Source: Sphingobium jiangsuense (GTDB taxonomy: Bacteria > Pseudomonadota > Alphaproteobacteria > Sphingomonadales > Sphingomonadaceae). Taken from it: a stretch of 64,000 nt of DNA. Of the stretch, positions 1 to 7,945 are shown piece by piece; positions within the stretch are counted from its first letter, which is position 1; each line of letters begins with the position of its first letter. The stretch is from assembly GCF_014196495.1 (NCBI RefSeq), contig NZ_JACIDT010000004.1, positions 279,714-343,713 of the forward strand. The letters run 5' to 3'. The position numbers and the translations under genes are program-made. The notes below the pieces were generated by a model that saw nothing but the letters and a program-made list of their open reading frames with translations, was not told where the DNA came from and made no database searches.

Positions 1-164
1 AACGCCAGCCAGCCCAGCTCGGCGAATTGCGCCCAGCGCGCTTCATCGAAGCCGAAGGGCCGGTGCCGCTGCTCCCGCCAATATTCGACGCCGGACATAT
101 CCGACAGCAAGCGTTCCGCGCTGTCGAGCAGCATCGTCTGAATATCGGATTTTGCGAAATCCAT
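1..164 (-). CDS. Acyl-CoA dehydrogenase, N-terminal fragment (cut by window edge)
   Basis: Only the first 54 or so codons lie in the window. They read as the N-terminal helical segment of an acyl-CoA dehydrogenase: an opening MDFAKSDIQTMLLDSAERLL, then an aromatic and charged stretch ending in FAELGWL, which is typical before the first helical domain. The ATG at 162-164 starts 17 bases after the stop of another complete acyl-CoA dehydrogenase, so the two are almost certainly co-transcribed. Side-by-side dehydrogenase genes often encode the two subunits of an alpha2beta2 enzyme, as in steroid side-chain degradation. The catalytic residues and C-terminus lie outside the window. Confidence 0.85.
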   Translation of the reverse strand, partial: MDFAKSDIQTMLLDSAERLLSDMSGVEYWREQRHRPFGFDEARWAQFAELGWLA

Positions 165-181
165 GAAAGTTCAGCTCCGTT

Positions 182-1384
182 TCAAAGCCCGAAGGCGAGC
201 CTGGCGAGAATATTCTTCTGCACCTGCTTGGTGCCGCCGTAGATGGTCGCCGCGCGCGTGATCAGCGCGACGGTGGTGCGGCCGGGGACATAATCGGGCC
301 ACGCCTCGTCCGGCGCGGGCGGCGGCGTCGGGGCGACGTCGAAATAGCGCGCGCCCTTGAGGCCAAGCAGGTCGACCTGCAACATCGTCACCTCCTGCTG
401 CAATTCCGATCCCCTGATCTTCAGCACCGATGCGGCGGCGGCCTCCGGCGTTTCCAACTCCTCATGCGCGAGCACGCGCAGCACCGACCATTCGAGCGCC
501 AGCAGGTCCGCCTCCAGCCGGGCGAAGCGCGCGCGGATCGCCGGATCGGCGCTCAGCGGGCGGCCGTTGCGCCGCTCGCCCCGCGCGATATCCTTGGCGC
601 GCGCCAGCTCCCGCTTGCTCCAGTAGATGAAGCTCGACGTCGTGCGCTCATGCTCCAGCAGGAACTTGGCGTAGGTCCAGCCCATGCCCGGCTCGCCGAT
701 CAGCTGGTCGGCGGGCACCTCGACATTGTCGAGGAACACCTCGCACAAATGGGCCTCGCCGTTGATCTGCGGAATCTGGCGCACGGTGACGCCGGGCGTG
801 TCCATCCTGATGATCAGGAAGGAGATGCCGCGCTGCGGCTTCACCGTCTTGTCGGTGCGGACGAGGAAGAAACCCCAGTCGGCATGCGCCGCGCCGCTGG
901 TCCAGATCTTCTGGCCGTTGACGACATATTTGTCGCCCACCAGCTCGGCCGAGGTGCGCAGCGAGGCGAGGTCCGACCCGGAGCCCGGCTCGGAAAAGCC
1001 CTGCGCCCACATCGTCTGCCCCTCGCGGATCATCGGCAGGAAGCGCTCGCGCAGATAGGGCGAGCCATAGCTGTAGATCACCGGCCCCAGCATATGGGTG
1101 CCGCCCCAGTCGAATTCCGGCGCGTCGGCGGCGTAGAGCTCCTCATTGAAGATGAACAACTGCATCGGCGTCCAGCCGCACCCGCCGAACTCCACCGGCC
1201 AGTGGGGAACGGCGCGTCCATGTTCGTTGAGGATGCGCATCCAGCGCAGCTGGTCGGTCACATCGGCGTTGTTCGCCACCTTCCGGCGTTGCCGCTCCCG
1301 CATGTCGGGGGGCAGCACGTCGTTGATGAAGCCCCGGATTTCCTGCCGGAAATTCTCCAGTTCGGGGTCGAGACGCAATTCCAT
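182..1384 (-). CDS. Acyl-CoA dehydrogenase family protein (400 aa)
   Basis: FAD-dependent enzyme that introduces an alpha-beta double bond into an acyl-CoA and passes electrons to ETF. The flavin-contact motif GFSEPGSGSD is at residues 129-138. The C-terminus carries IYGGTKQVQ at about 381-389, where many family members have a Tyr-Glu-Gly-Thr motif whose Glu is the catalytic base; here that Glu is Gly. Loss of the base in one subunit is known for heterotetrameric acyl-CoA dehydrogenases, and the neighbouring gene encodes a second dehydrogenase. The ATG at 1384 is chosen over an in-frame upstream extension because homology starts there and a GGAGCGG-type ribosome site precedes it. It diverges from the SDR at 1545. 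Confidence 0.9.
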   Translation of the reverse strand: MELRLDPELENFRQEIRGFINDVLPPDMRERQRRKVANNADVTDQLRWMRILNEHGRAVPHWPVEFGGCGWTPMQLFIFNEELYAADAPEFDWGGTHMLGPVIYSYGSPYLRERFLPMIREGQTMWAQGFSEPGSGSDLASLRTSAELVGDKYVVNGQKIWTSGAAHADWGFFLVRTDKTVKPQRGISFLIIRMDTPGVTVRQIPQINGEAHLCEVFLDNVEVPADQLIGEPGMGWTYAKFLLEHERTTSSFIYWSKRELARAKDIARGERRNGRPLSADPAIRARFARLEADLLALEWSVLRVLAHEELETPEAAAASVLKIRGSELQQEVTMLQVDLLGLKGARYFDVAPTPPPAPDEAWPDYVPGRTTVALITRAATIYGGTKQVQKNILARLAFGL

Positions 1385-1478
1385 CGGATCCGCTCCGGTT
1401 GTTATGCCTGCTTTGCGCAGGGGGACAGCTCCCCCCATGACTCCCGGAAGGAAGCGGCGCAAGAAGATCGCCCCATTC

Positions 1479-1494
1479 CATCATCAATGCGATG
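1479..1494. promoter_or_regulatory. Dyad operator candidate, site a (YATCR-N6-YGATR)
   Basis: CATCA-TCAATG-CGATG, flanked by C and G so that the arms extend to six bases with one C/A wobble. It sits in the divergent promoter region between the acyl-CoA dehydrogenase pair (starting 1384, minus) and the SDR (starting 1545, plus). It is one of nine full matches to the same pattern in this window. Confidence 0.55.
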
Positions 1495-1544
1495 GCTTGC
1501 CCACGCCTTTTGACAAGAGTGGCAGGGATGATAGCCCTCGGTCC

Positions 1545-2315
1545 ATGTCTCCCCAGCCGCAAGCCGCCGACAGCCTCATCTGGATTTCCGGCGCGACCGA
1601 GGGCATCGGCCTCGGCCTGTCGCGCACCGTGCCCTATGATCGGGCGCGGATCGTCAACCTGTCCCGGCGGCGACACCCGGAGCTGGAAAGCCATTATCTC
1701 GATCTGGCCGACCACCGCAGCCTGACGGCCGTGGCGGAGCATTTCCTGCGCGAGCTGGCCGCCTTTCGCGGGCAGCGGGCGATCTTCATCCAGAATGCGC
1801 ATTTGCGCGGGATGACCGGCTTCGCCGCCGAAACCGGTGCGGAGGACGTCGCCCGCGACATCGCCGCCAATGTCGCCGCGCCGCTCCTGCTGGGCGACGC
1901 TTTCCTGCGCGCGGTCGTGGAAAGCGGCTACAGGGGCGAGGCCGGGCTGGTGATGATGTCGTCGGCGGCGGCCCGTTCGCCCTATGAGGGCCAGTCCATC
2001 TATTGCGCGGGCAAGGCGGCGCTCGAAATGTGGGTGCGCGTCGTGCGGCGGGAGAATGAGCGGCGCGGCCGGTCCCATATCTGGGTGACGGCGGTGCGGC
2101 CCGGCTTCGTCGACACCGGGCTGACCCGCCATGTCGCCGCGATGGCGGACCGCGACTATCCGGTCGCCTCCACGCTGCGCGCGCAGCTGGTGGCAGGCGG
2201 ACAGGCGATGGACGCGGACAGCGCCGCGCGGCAGATCTGGGCCGCGCTGCCCGCCCGGCAATCGCTGCTGCTGTTCGGCGAGCAGGTTCAGGTCGAGCAG
2301 CCCGGCGGCGGCTGA
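1545..2315 (+). CDS. Short-chain dehydrogenase/reductase (256 aa)
   Basis: Classical SDR, NAD(P)-dependent oxidoreductase of an alcohol or ketone. The cofactor motif SGATEGIG is at residues 15-22 and the catalytic set is Ser140, Tyr153 and Lys157 (YCAGK). The sequence between the cofactor loop and the active site is shorter and less typical than in the other SDRs here. It stands alone between the divergent dehydrogenase pair and the convergent GMC oxidoreductase gene. The ATG at 1545 is used because the reading frame upstream runs antisense to the dehydrogenase and shows no SDR similarity. The substrate is unknown. Confidence 0.85.
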   Translation: MSPQPQAADSLIWISGATEGIGLGLSRTVPYDRARIVNLSRRRHPELESHYLDLADHRSLTAVAEHFLRELAAFRGQRAIFIQNAHLRGMTGFAAETGAEDVARDIAANVAAPLLLGDAFLRAVVESGYRGEAGLVMMSSAAARSPYEGQSIYCAGKAALEMWVRVVRRENERRGRSHIWVTAVRPGFVDTGLTRHVAAMADRDYPVASTLRAQLVAGGQAMDADSAARQIWAALPARQSLLLFGEQVQVEQPGGG

Positions 2316-2349
2316 TCCCGGCTGGCTGATCCCGGCCGCGCCGTACCTT

Positions 2350-4035
2350 TCAGCGCGCGTCGGCCAGCACCATGTCAGCGCCTTTTTCCGCGATCATCAT
2401 CGTCGCCGCATTGGTGTTGCCGGAAACGACATCGGGCATGACCGAGGCGTCGATGACGCGCAGGCCGGTTACGCCGTTCACCTTCAGCTCGGCGGAGAGC
2501 ACCGCGTCCGGCGCCGTGCCCATCGCGCAGGTGCTGGTCTGGTGATAGCCGGTCGATCCGGCCGCGCGCGCGAAGGCGAGCAGCGCCTCGTCGCTTTCCA
2601 GCGCCGCGCCGGGCGTCAGCTCATGGTCGTAATAGGGCGCGAGGGCCGGGCTTTGCAGCACCCGCCGCGCCCAGCGCAGGCTCGCCACCTGCGCCCGCTG
2701 GTCCGCCTCGGCCGAGAGGAAATTGGGCCGGATGGCGGGCGGCTGGCGGAAATCGGCCGAGCGGATGTGGATGGAGCCCCTGGATTGCGGCCGCATCACA
2801 TAGCCGCCCACGGTGATGCCGGGCTCGCTTTCCATCGTCATCGCGCCATTTTTCGCCAGCGCCTCGAAATCGACCGTGGCCGGGCTGGCAAAGAACTGGA
2901 TATCCGGCAGGTCGAGCGCCGGGTCGGATTTCAGAAACGCGGTGAGGTTGGACCCGCCGAGCGCGAGCAGGCCGGAGCGGGTGAAGGCGAAGCGCAGCAT
3001 CTGGCCGACAAGGCGCAGGCCGCGCGACATTTCGTTGAAGCCGGGCGAGCCGGGCTTCATGCGCGCCCGCACCATCGCGGCATAATGATCCTGGAGGTTT
3101 TCGCCCACGCGCGGCGAATCGGCGACCACCTCCAGCCCCAGCGCGCGCAGCCTCTCGGCATCGCCGATGCCCGACAGTTCGAGCAGCTGCGGCGAGTTGA
3201 TCGCCCCGCCCGCGAGGATGACCTCGCCCCGCGCGAGGATGCGCCGCCGCGTGCCGCCGCGATAATAGTCGACGCCGACCGCCCTTGTGCCGTCGAAGAC
3301 GATGCGCGCGGCGTGCGCGCCCGTCACCACCCGCAGATTGGGGCGGGACATGGCCGGGTGCAGATAGGCGACGGAGGCCGACACCCGCAGGCCGCGATAG
3401 GCATTGAGCCGCACGCGCGCCACCCCTTCCCGCGTGGTGCCGTTGAGGTCGGTGGCGACCGGCGCCCCGGCTTCCTCGAAGGCGCGGGTCATCACGTCCA
3501 GCATCGGATGGCGCATCGGAATGTCGCTGATGTACAGCAGCGCGTCGCTGTCGCCGGAGGCGATATCCTCGCCATGCTGCCGCTCGATCCGGCGGAAATA
3601 GCGCTCCGCCTCGTCCCAGCCCCAGCCGGTCAGGCCGCGTTGCCGCCAGCCTTCATAATCTTCCGGCAGGCCGCGCACCCACAGCATGCCGTTGATCGAG
3701 GAGGAACCGCCCAGCACCTTGCCGCGCGGGAAGAAATGCTGCCGCCCGTCGCTGCCCGGATCGGGCTCGGTCACGTAGTTCCAGTTGACCCTGGGGTCCT
3801 TCAGCATCTTGGTGAAGCCCGCCGGCACATGGATGTTGAGCGCGCTCAACATCCGGGCCGGGTTGAGGAGGTGGCGGCTGGGCCGGTCGTCCTCGCCCGC
3901 TTCCAGCAACACGACCCTGTGCCGTCCGCCCGCGCTCAGCCGATTGGCCAGCACGCATCCGGCGGAGCCCGCGCCCACGATCACATAATCGGCCTCCTCG
4001 GCCGATGCGGCACCGGATTGCAGGCTCTGGTTCAT
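2350..4035 (-). CDS. GMC-family FAD oxidoreductase (561 aa)
   Basis: Glucose-methanol-choline oxidoreductase, an FAD enzyme that oxidises a primary or secondary alcohol. The FAD-binding dinucleotide motif VIVGAGSAGCVLANRL is at about residues 18-33. The GMC signature around VLGGSSSINGMLWVRG follows, and the C-terminal active site holds His498 (in YHQTSTCAMG) and Asn at about 540 (GNTNAAT). Length is normal for the choline dehydrogenase-like group. The start at 4035 follows a clear AGAGGA ribosome site. It is divergent from the SDR at 4218, with a dyad operator between them. A paralogue lies at 44664-46259. Confidence 0.92.
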   Translation of the reverse strand: MNQSLQSGAASAEEADYVIVGAGSAGCVLANRLSAGGRHRVVLLEAGEDDRPSRHLLNPARMLSALNIHVPAGFTKMLKDPRVNWNYVTEPDPGSDGRQHFFPRGKVLGGSSSINGMLWVRGLPEDYEGWRQRGLTGWGWDEAERYFRRIERQHGEDIASGDSDALLYISDIPMRHPMLDVMTRAFEEAGAPVATDLNGTTREGVARVRLNAYRGLRVSASVAYLHPAMSRPNLRVVTGAHAARIVFDGTRAVGVDYYRGGTRRRILARGEVILAGGAINSPQLLELSGIGDAERLRALGLEVVADSPRVGENLQDHYAAMVRARMKPGSPGFNEMSRGLRLVGQMLRFAFTRSGLLALGGSNLTAFLKSDPALDLPDIQFFASPATVDFEALAKNGAMTMESEPGITVGGYVMRPQSRGSIHIRSADFRQPPAIRPNFLSAEADQRAQVASLRWARRVLQSPALAPYYDHELTPGAALESDEALLAFARAAGSTGYHQTSTCAMGTAPDAVLSAELKVNGVTGLRVIDASVMPDVVSGNTNAATMMIAEKGADMVLADAR

Positions 4036-4117
4036 CTCACATCCTCTCTTTCGATCCCTGCCCTTTTGTTGCCCGGTCCGGGGCGAGGACAACGGCTTTT
4101 TCGCCCGCCGCGCCGAT

Positions 4118-4133
4118 CATCACTCTTATGATG
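4118..4133. promoter_or_regulatory. Dyad operator candidate, site b
   Basis: CATCA-CTCTTA-TGATG, perfect five-base arms with a six-base spacer. It lies 83 bases upstream of the GMC gene (minus) and 84 upstream of the SDR gene that opens the plus-strand operon, so it is centred between two divergent transcription units. Confidence 0.6.
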
Positions 4134-4217
4134 GCTGCAACAAGACGGTCGAAAAGCGATGGCCGCTCGCGTTATGTCGGGGAACCATAAAATGGAAAAC
4201 AGGTGCGAGGACAGGAT

Positions 4218-5006
4218 ATGGGAAGGCTTTTCTCTCTTGAGGGGCGGACCGCGATGGTCACCGGCGCGTCGCGCGGGCTGGGCCATGCGATCGCGCTCGG
4301 CCTTGCCGAGGCGGGCGCCTCCCTCATCCTCGCGGCGCGCGATGCGGCCAAGCTGGAACAGACGGCGGAGGAAATCCGCGCCATGGGGCGGGAGGCGCGC
4401 ACCATCGCCTTCGACCTGGGCGATCTGGGCGCGGTGCAGGCGGCCATCGACCGGCTGATCGCGGAAGGCGCGCGCATCGACGTCCTCGTCAACAACGGCG
4501 CCATCGGCGGCTGGGGCGCGCTGCACGAATCGACGCTGGATCACTGGGAGACGATGTTCGACGTGAACGTGTCCTCCATGTACCTGCTCTGCCGCGATCT
4601 GTCGCGCGGCATGGTGGACCGCAAATGGGGCCGCATCATCAATTTCGCCTCCTATGTCGCGGACCGGGGGCGACCCAATCTGTCGGCCTATACCGCCAGC
4701 AAGCACGCGGTGCTGGGCCTGACGCGGGCGATCGCCGCCGACCTCGCCCCCCATGGCGTGACCTGCAACGCCATCGCGCCGGGCTTTTTCGATACCGACA
4801 TGGCCGCGCCCACCGTCGGCCATCCGCAGCGGGCGAAGATATTCCGCGACGCGATCGCGCTCGGCCGGTTCGGCGACCCGGCCGAAATGGTGGGGCCGGT
4901 GCGCTTCCTCGCGTCCGAAGCCTCCGGCTACATCACCGGCCATATGCTGCCGGTCGACGGCGGCGTCGCCAATATTCTTTCCCTGCCCGTGGTCGTCGAG
5001 ACCTGA
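4218..5006 (+). CDS. Short-chain dehydrogenase/reductase (262 aa)
   Basis: Classical SDR with TGASRGLG at residues 15-22, NNGAI at 92-96 and the catalytic triad Ser145, Tyr158, Lys162 (YTASK). The C-terminal end GHMLPVDGG is typical of FabG-like members. The ATG at 4218 follows GAGGACAGG; an in-frame ATG five codons upstream has a poorer site. It is the first gene of a six-gene plus-strand operon and lies 34 bases before the aldehyde dehydrogenase. A role in oxidising a hydroxyl group before aldehyde or acyl-CoA steps fits the context, but the substrate is not visible. Confidence 0.9.
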   Translation: MGRLFSLEGRTAMVTGASRGLGHAIALGLAEAGASLILAARDAAKLEQTAEEIRAMGREARTIAFDLGDLGAVQAAIDRLIAEGARIDVLVNNGAIGGWGALHESTLDHWETMFDVNVSSMYLLCRDLSRGMVDRKWGRIINFASYVADRGRPNLSAYTASKHAVLGLTRAIAADLAPHGVTCNAIAPGFFDTDMAAPTVGHPQRAKIFRDAIALGRFGDPAEMVGPVRFLASEASGYITGHMLPVDGGVANILSLPVVVET

Positions 5007-5040
5007 GCTTCTCCCCTTCCCTTTCACAAGGACGGATTTC

Positions 5041-6516
5041 ATGACCGAAACGCTCGTAAACCTCGCCAGCCCGGACAAGCTCTTCATCGGCGGCGGCTGG
5101 CTGTCGTCCGCCGGGGACGGGGGCGTCGACATCATCTCGCCCGCGTCCGAGGAAAGCGTGGGCCGCGTGGCGATGGCGACGCGGGAGGATATGGACCGCG
5201 CCGTCGCGGCGGCGCGGCATGCGTTCGACCATGGCCCCTGGCCGCGCCTGGGCGGGGCGGAGCGGGCGGCCTATCTGCGGCGCATCGCGGCGGAAATGGA
5301 CAAGCGGGCAGACGATTTCGCGCGGGCCTGGTCGTTGCAGGTCGGCATGCCCTACAGCCAGTCGTCGCAGACCGCGCCCTATATGAGCGGCTATTTCAGC
5401 TATTATGCGGGCCTTGCCGAACAGGGGTTCGAGGAAGTGCGCACGCCGATGATGGGCGGCCATGCGATCGTCGTGCGGGAGGCGGTGGGCGTCGTCGTCG
5501 CCATCGTGCCGTGGAACGCGCCGCTCGCCACGCTGGCGCTGAAGGTCGCGCCCGCGCTGGCGGCGGGCTGCGCCGTCATCGCCAAGCCCTCGCCGGAAAC
5601 CCCGCTGGAGGCGCTGATCCTCGCCGAATGCATCGCGGCGGCGGGCGTGCCGGAAGGCGTGTTCTCCGTGCTGACCGCCGACCGGGAGGTGTCGGACTAT
5701 CTGATCCGCAAGCCGGAAGTGGACAAGGTCAGCTTCACCGGATCGACCGCCGCCGGGCTGCACATCGCCTCGGTCTGCGGCGGGCGGATGGCGCGCGTCA
5801 CCACCGAGCTGGGCGGCAAGTCGGCCGCGATCGTCCTCGACGATGCCGATATCGGCACGGTCGTGGCGGGCATCATGCCCAATCTCGTCGGCCTGTGCGG
5901 CCAGCAATGCGCCGCCTTCAGCCGCATCCTCGTGCCCTCGGCGCTGAAGGACGCGGTGACGGGCGCGCTCGCCGCCGCGATGCAATCGGTGACGGTGGGC
6001 GATCCGTTCGATCAGGCGACGCAGATGGGGCCGCTCGTCACCCGCAACCAGCACGGGCGGGTGCTGGGCTATATCGAAAAGGGCAAGGCGGAAGGGGCGC
6101 GGATCGTCACCGGCGGCAACCGGCCGTCCCATCTGCCCAAGGGCTGGTTCGTCGAGCCGACCCTGTTCGCCGACGCCAGCAACGGCATGACCATCGCGCG
6201 CGAGGAGATTTTCGGCCCGGTCGGCACCGTCATCGCCTATGACAGCGAGGAAGAGGCGATCGCCATCGCCAATGACAGCATCTACGGCCTGTCGGGCGGT
6301 GTGTTCACGCAGGATCCGGACCGCGCCTATGCGATCGCCCGCCGCATCCGCACCGGCAATTTCGGCCATAACGGCCGCGTGATCGACTACACCATCCCCT
6401 ATGGCGGCTTCAAGCAGTCGGGCGTCGGGCGCGAGGGCGGCGTGGAAGGGTTGCACGGCTTCACCGAGGTGAAGGCCGTGTTCATGGCCGAACTGCCGTC
6501 GCACCTGCGCGCATGA
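5041..6516 (+). CDS. NAD(P)-dependent aldehyde dehydrogenase (491 aa)
   Basis: Oxidises an aldehyde to a carboxylic acid. Landmarks in order: PWNAP at residues 157-161, FTGST at 232-236, the general base Glu256 in ELGGKS, the nucleophile Cys290 in GQQC, and the EEIFGPV motif near 390. Length is normal for the family. An AAGGA ribosome site precedes the ATG. The stop overlaps the MFS gene by four bases (ATGA), indicating translational coupling. Together with the acyl-CoA ligase three genes on, it probably turns an aldehyde intermediate into the acid that is then activated with CoA. Confidence 0.95.
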   Translation: MTETLVNLASPDKLFIGGGWLSSAGDGGVDIISPASEESVGRVAMATREDMDRAVAAARHAFDHGPWPRLGGAERAAYLRRIAAEMDKRADDFARAWSLQVGMPYSQSSQTAPYMSGYFSYYAGLAEQGFEEVRTPMMGGHAIVVREAVGVVVAIVPWNAPLATLALKVAPALAAGCAVIAKPSPETPLEALILAECIAAAGVPEGVFSVLTADREVSDYLIRKPEVDKVSFTGSTAAGLHIASVCGGRMARVTTELGGKSAAIVLDDADIGTVVAGIMPNLVGLCGQQCAAFSRILVPSALKDAVTGALAAAMQSVTVGDPFDQATQMGPLVTRNQHGRVLGYIEKGKAEGARIVTGGNRPSHLPKGWFVEPTLFADASNGMTIAREEIFGPVGTVIAYDSEEEAIAIANDSIYGLSGGVFTQDPDRAYAIARRIRTGNFGHNGRVIDYTIPYGGFKQSGVGREGGVEGLHGFTEVKAVFMAELPSHLRA

Positions 6517-7913
6517 GCACCGCGAGCACCACCCCGATTTCCGGTCCGACCCCCGGTCCTGCGGCTTCGGCCCCGGCAACGCCCGCACAGCCCCTGCCGG
6601 ACGCGGGCTGGCCGGACAATTACAGCGCGGTCACCGCCTGGTGGTCGGTGCTGCTGCTGATGCTGTTCCAGATCGTCTCGATGATCGACCGGCAGGTGAT
6701 GTCGGTGCTCATCCCGGAAATGCGCGCCGACCTCAACCTCAACGATTTCCAGATCAGCCTTGTGCAGGGGCTGGCCTTCGCGCTGTTCTACGGCGTGATG
6801 GGGCTGGTGATCGGCGGCATGGTCGATCGCTATTCGCGGCGGAAGATCATGTTCGCGGGCATCTTTCTCTGGTCGCTGGCGGCGGCGAGCACCGGGCTGG
6901 CGCGCAATTACGGCCAGCTGTTCCTCGGCCGCCTGATGGTGGGCTGCGGGGAGGCCGCAATCGCGCCTGCGGGCCAGTCGCTCTTGTCGTCCATCTTCCC
7001 GCGCCACCGGCTGACGACGCCGATCGCCTGCTTCACCGCCGCGGGCGTGGCGGGCATTTCGCTGTCCTATGCGCTGGGCGGGAACCTGCTCCAGCTGTTC
7101 AGCCATTCGCCGCTCGGCGGCCCGCTCGAAGGGCTGGCGCCGTGGCGGCAGGTGCTGATCGTCACCGGCCTGCCCGGCGTCATCGTCGCGTTCCTGGCCT
7201 TCGCCATTCGCGAGCCGATCCGCCGCTCGGCCGCCCCGCTCCGCCCGGACGCGGCGGGCTGGGGCGCCTTTTTCCGCTATATCGGCGCCCATGCGCGGCT
7301 GATGATCGGCATCATCCTCGGCTCCGCGATCCTCGCCATGGCGATACAGGGCACGATGATCTGGACGCCGACCTATGCCCGCCGCGTCCTCGGCGTCAGC
7401 CCGGCGGAGATCGGCACGATGATGTCGGTCGCGGTGGCGCTGGGCGGCATCGTCGGCGGGCTGAGCATGGGCATGCTGATCGACCGCCAGTTCGCGCGCG
7501 GCACGCGCGACATGGCGTTGCGCCTGCTCTCCGGCTTCAGCCTCGTCATTCCACCCATATTGGCCCTCGCCTTCCTGGCGGGCGATTTCACGCTGCTGTT
7601 CCTCGCCGTGACGCTGATGATGATGACGATGGGTGCCTGTTTCGGCCCGACCATGGCCGCCGTCCAGATGATCGCCCCGCCGGAGATGCGCGGCCGCTTC
7701 GCCGCGCTGACGGTGCTGGCGTCCAACCTGTTCGGCTATGCGCTGGGGCCGATGCTGATCGGGCTGCTGACCGATTATGCGTTCCGCGATCCGATGAAGA
7801 TCGGCTATGCCATCATCGTCGCGATGCTGGTCGCGGGGCCGGGCTGCGCCTTCCTCGTCTGGCGCGCGCGGGGGGATTTCCTGCGGCTGCTCGACGCTTC
7901 ATCCCCGCGCTGA
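6513..7913 (+). CDS. Major facilitator superfamily transporter (466 aa)
   Basis: Polytopic inner-membrane protein with about 12 hydrophobic segments and an unusually Pro/Ala-rich cytoplasmic N-terminus (residues 1-40). The loop after the second helix carries the MFS signature as GGMVDRYSRRK, which places it in the sugar-phosphate/organic-anion symporter part of the superfamily. It starts inside the stop of the aldehyde dehydrogenase and is followed after 32 bases by the acyl-CoA ligase. It probably imports the substrate or exports an intermediate; direction and substrate cannot be read from sequence. Confidence 0.92.
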   Translation: MSTASTTPISGPTPGPAASAPATPAQPLPDAGWPDNYSAVTAWWSVLLLMLFQIVSMIDRQVMSVLIPEMRADLNLNDFQISLVQGLAFALFYGVMGLVIGGMVDRYSRRKIMFAGIFLWSLAAASTGLARNYGQLFLGRLMVGCGEAAIAPAGQSLLSSIFPRHRLTTPIACFTAAGVAGISLSYALGGNLLQLFSHSPLGGPLEGLAPWRQVLIVTGLPGVIVAFLAFAIREPIRRSAAPLRPDAAGWGAFFRYIGAHARLMIGIILGSAILAMAIQGTMIWTPTYARRVLGVSPAEIGTMMSVAVALGGIVGGLSMGMLIDRQFARGTRDMALRLLSGFSLVIPPILALAFLAGDFTLLFLAVTLMMMTMGACFGPTMAAVQMIAPPEMRGRFAALTVLASNLFGYALGPMLIGLLTDYAFRDPMKIGYAIIVAMLVAGPGCAFLVWRARGDFLRLLDASSPR

Positions 7914-7945
7914 CCGTGACACATCCTTATCCAAGAGACCGCTTC

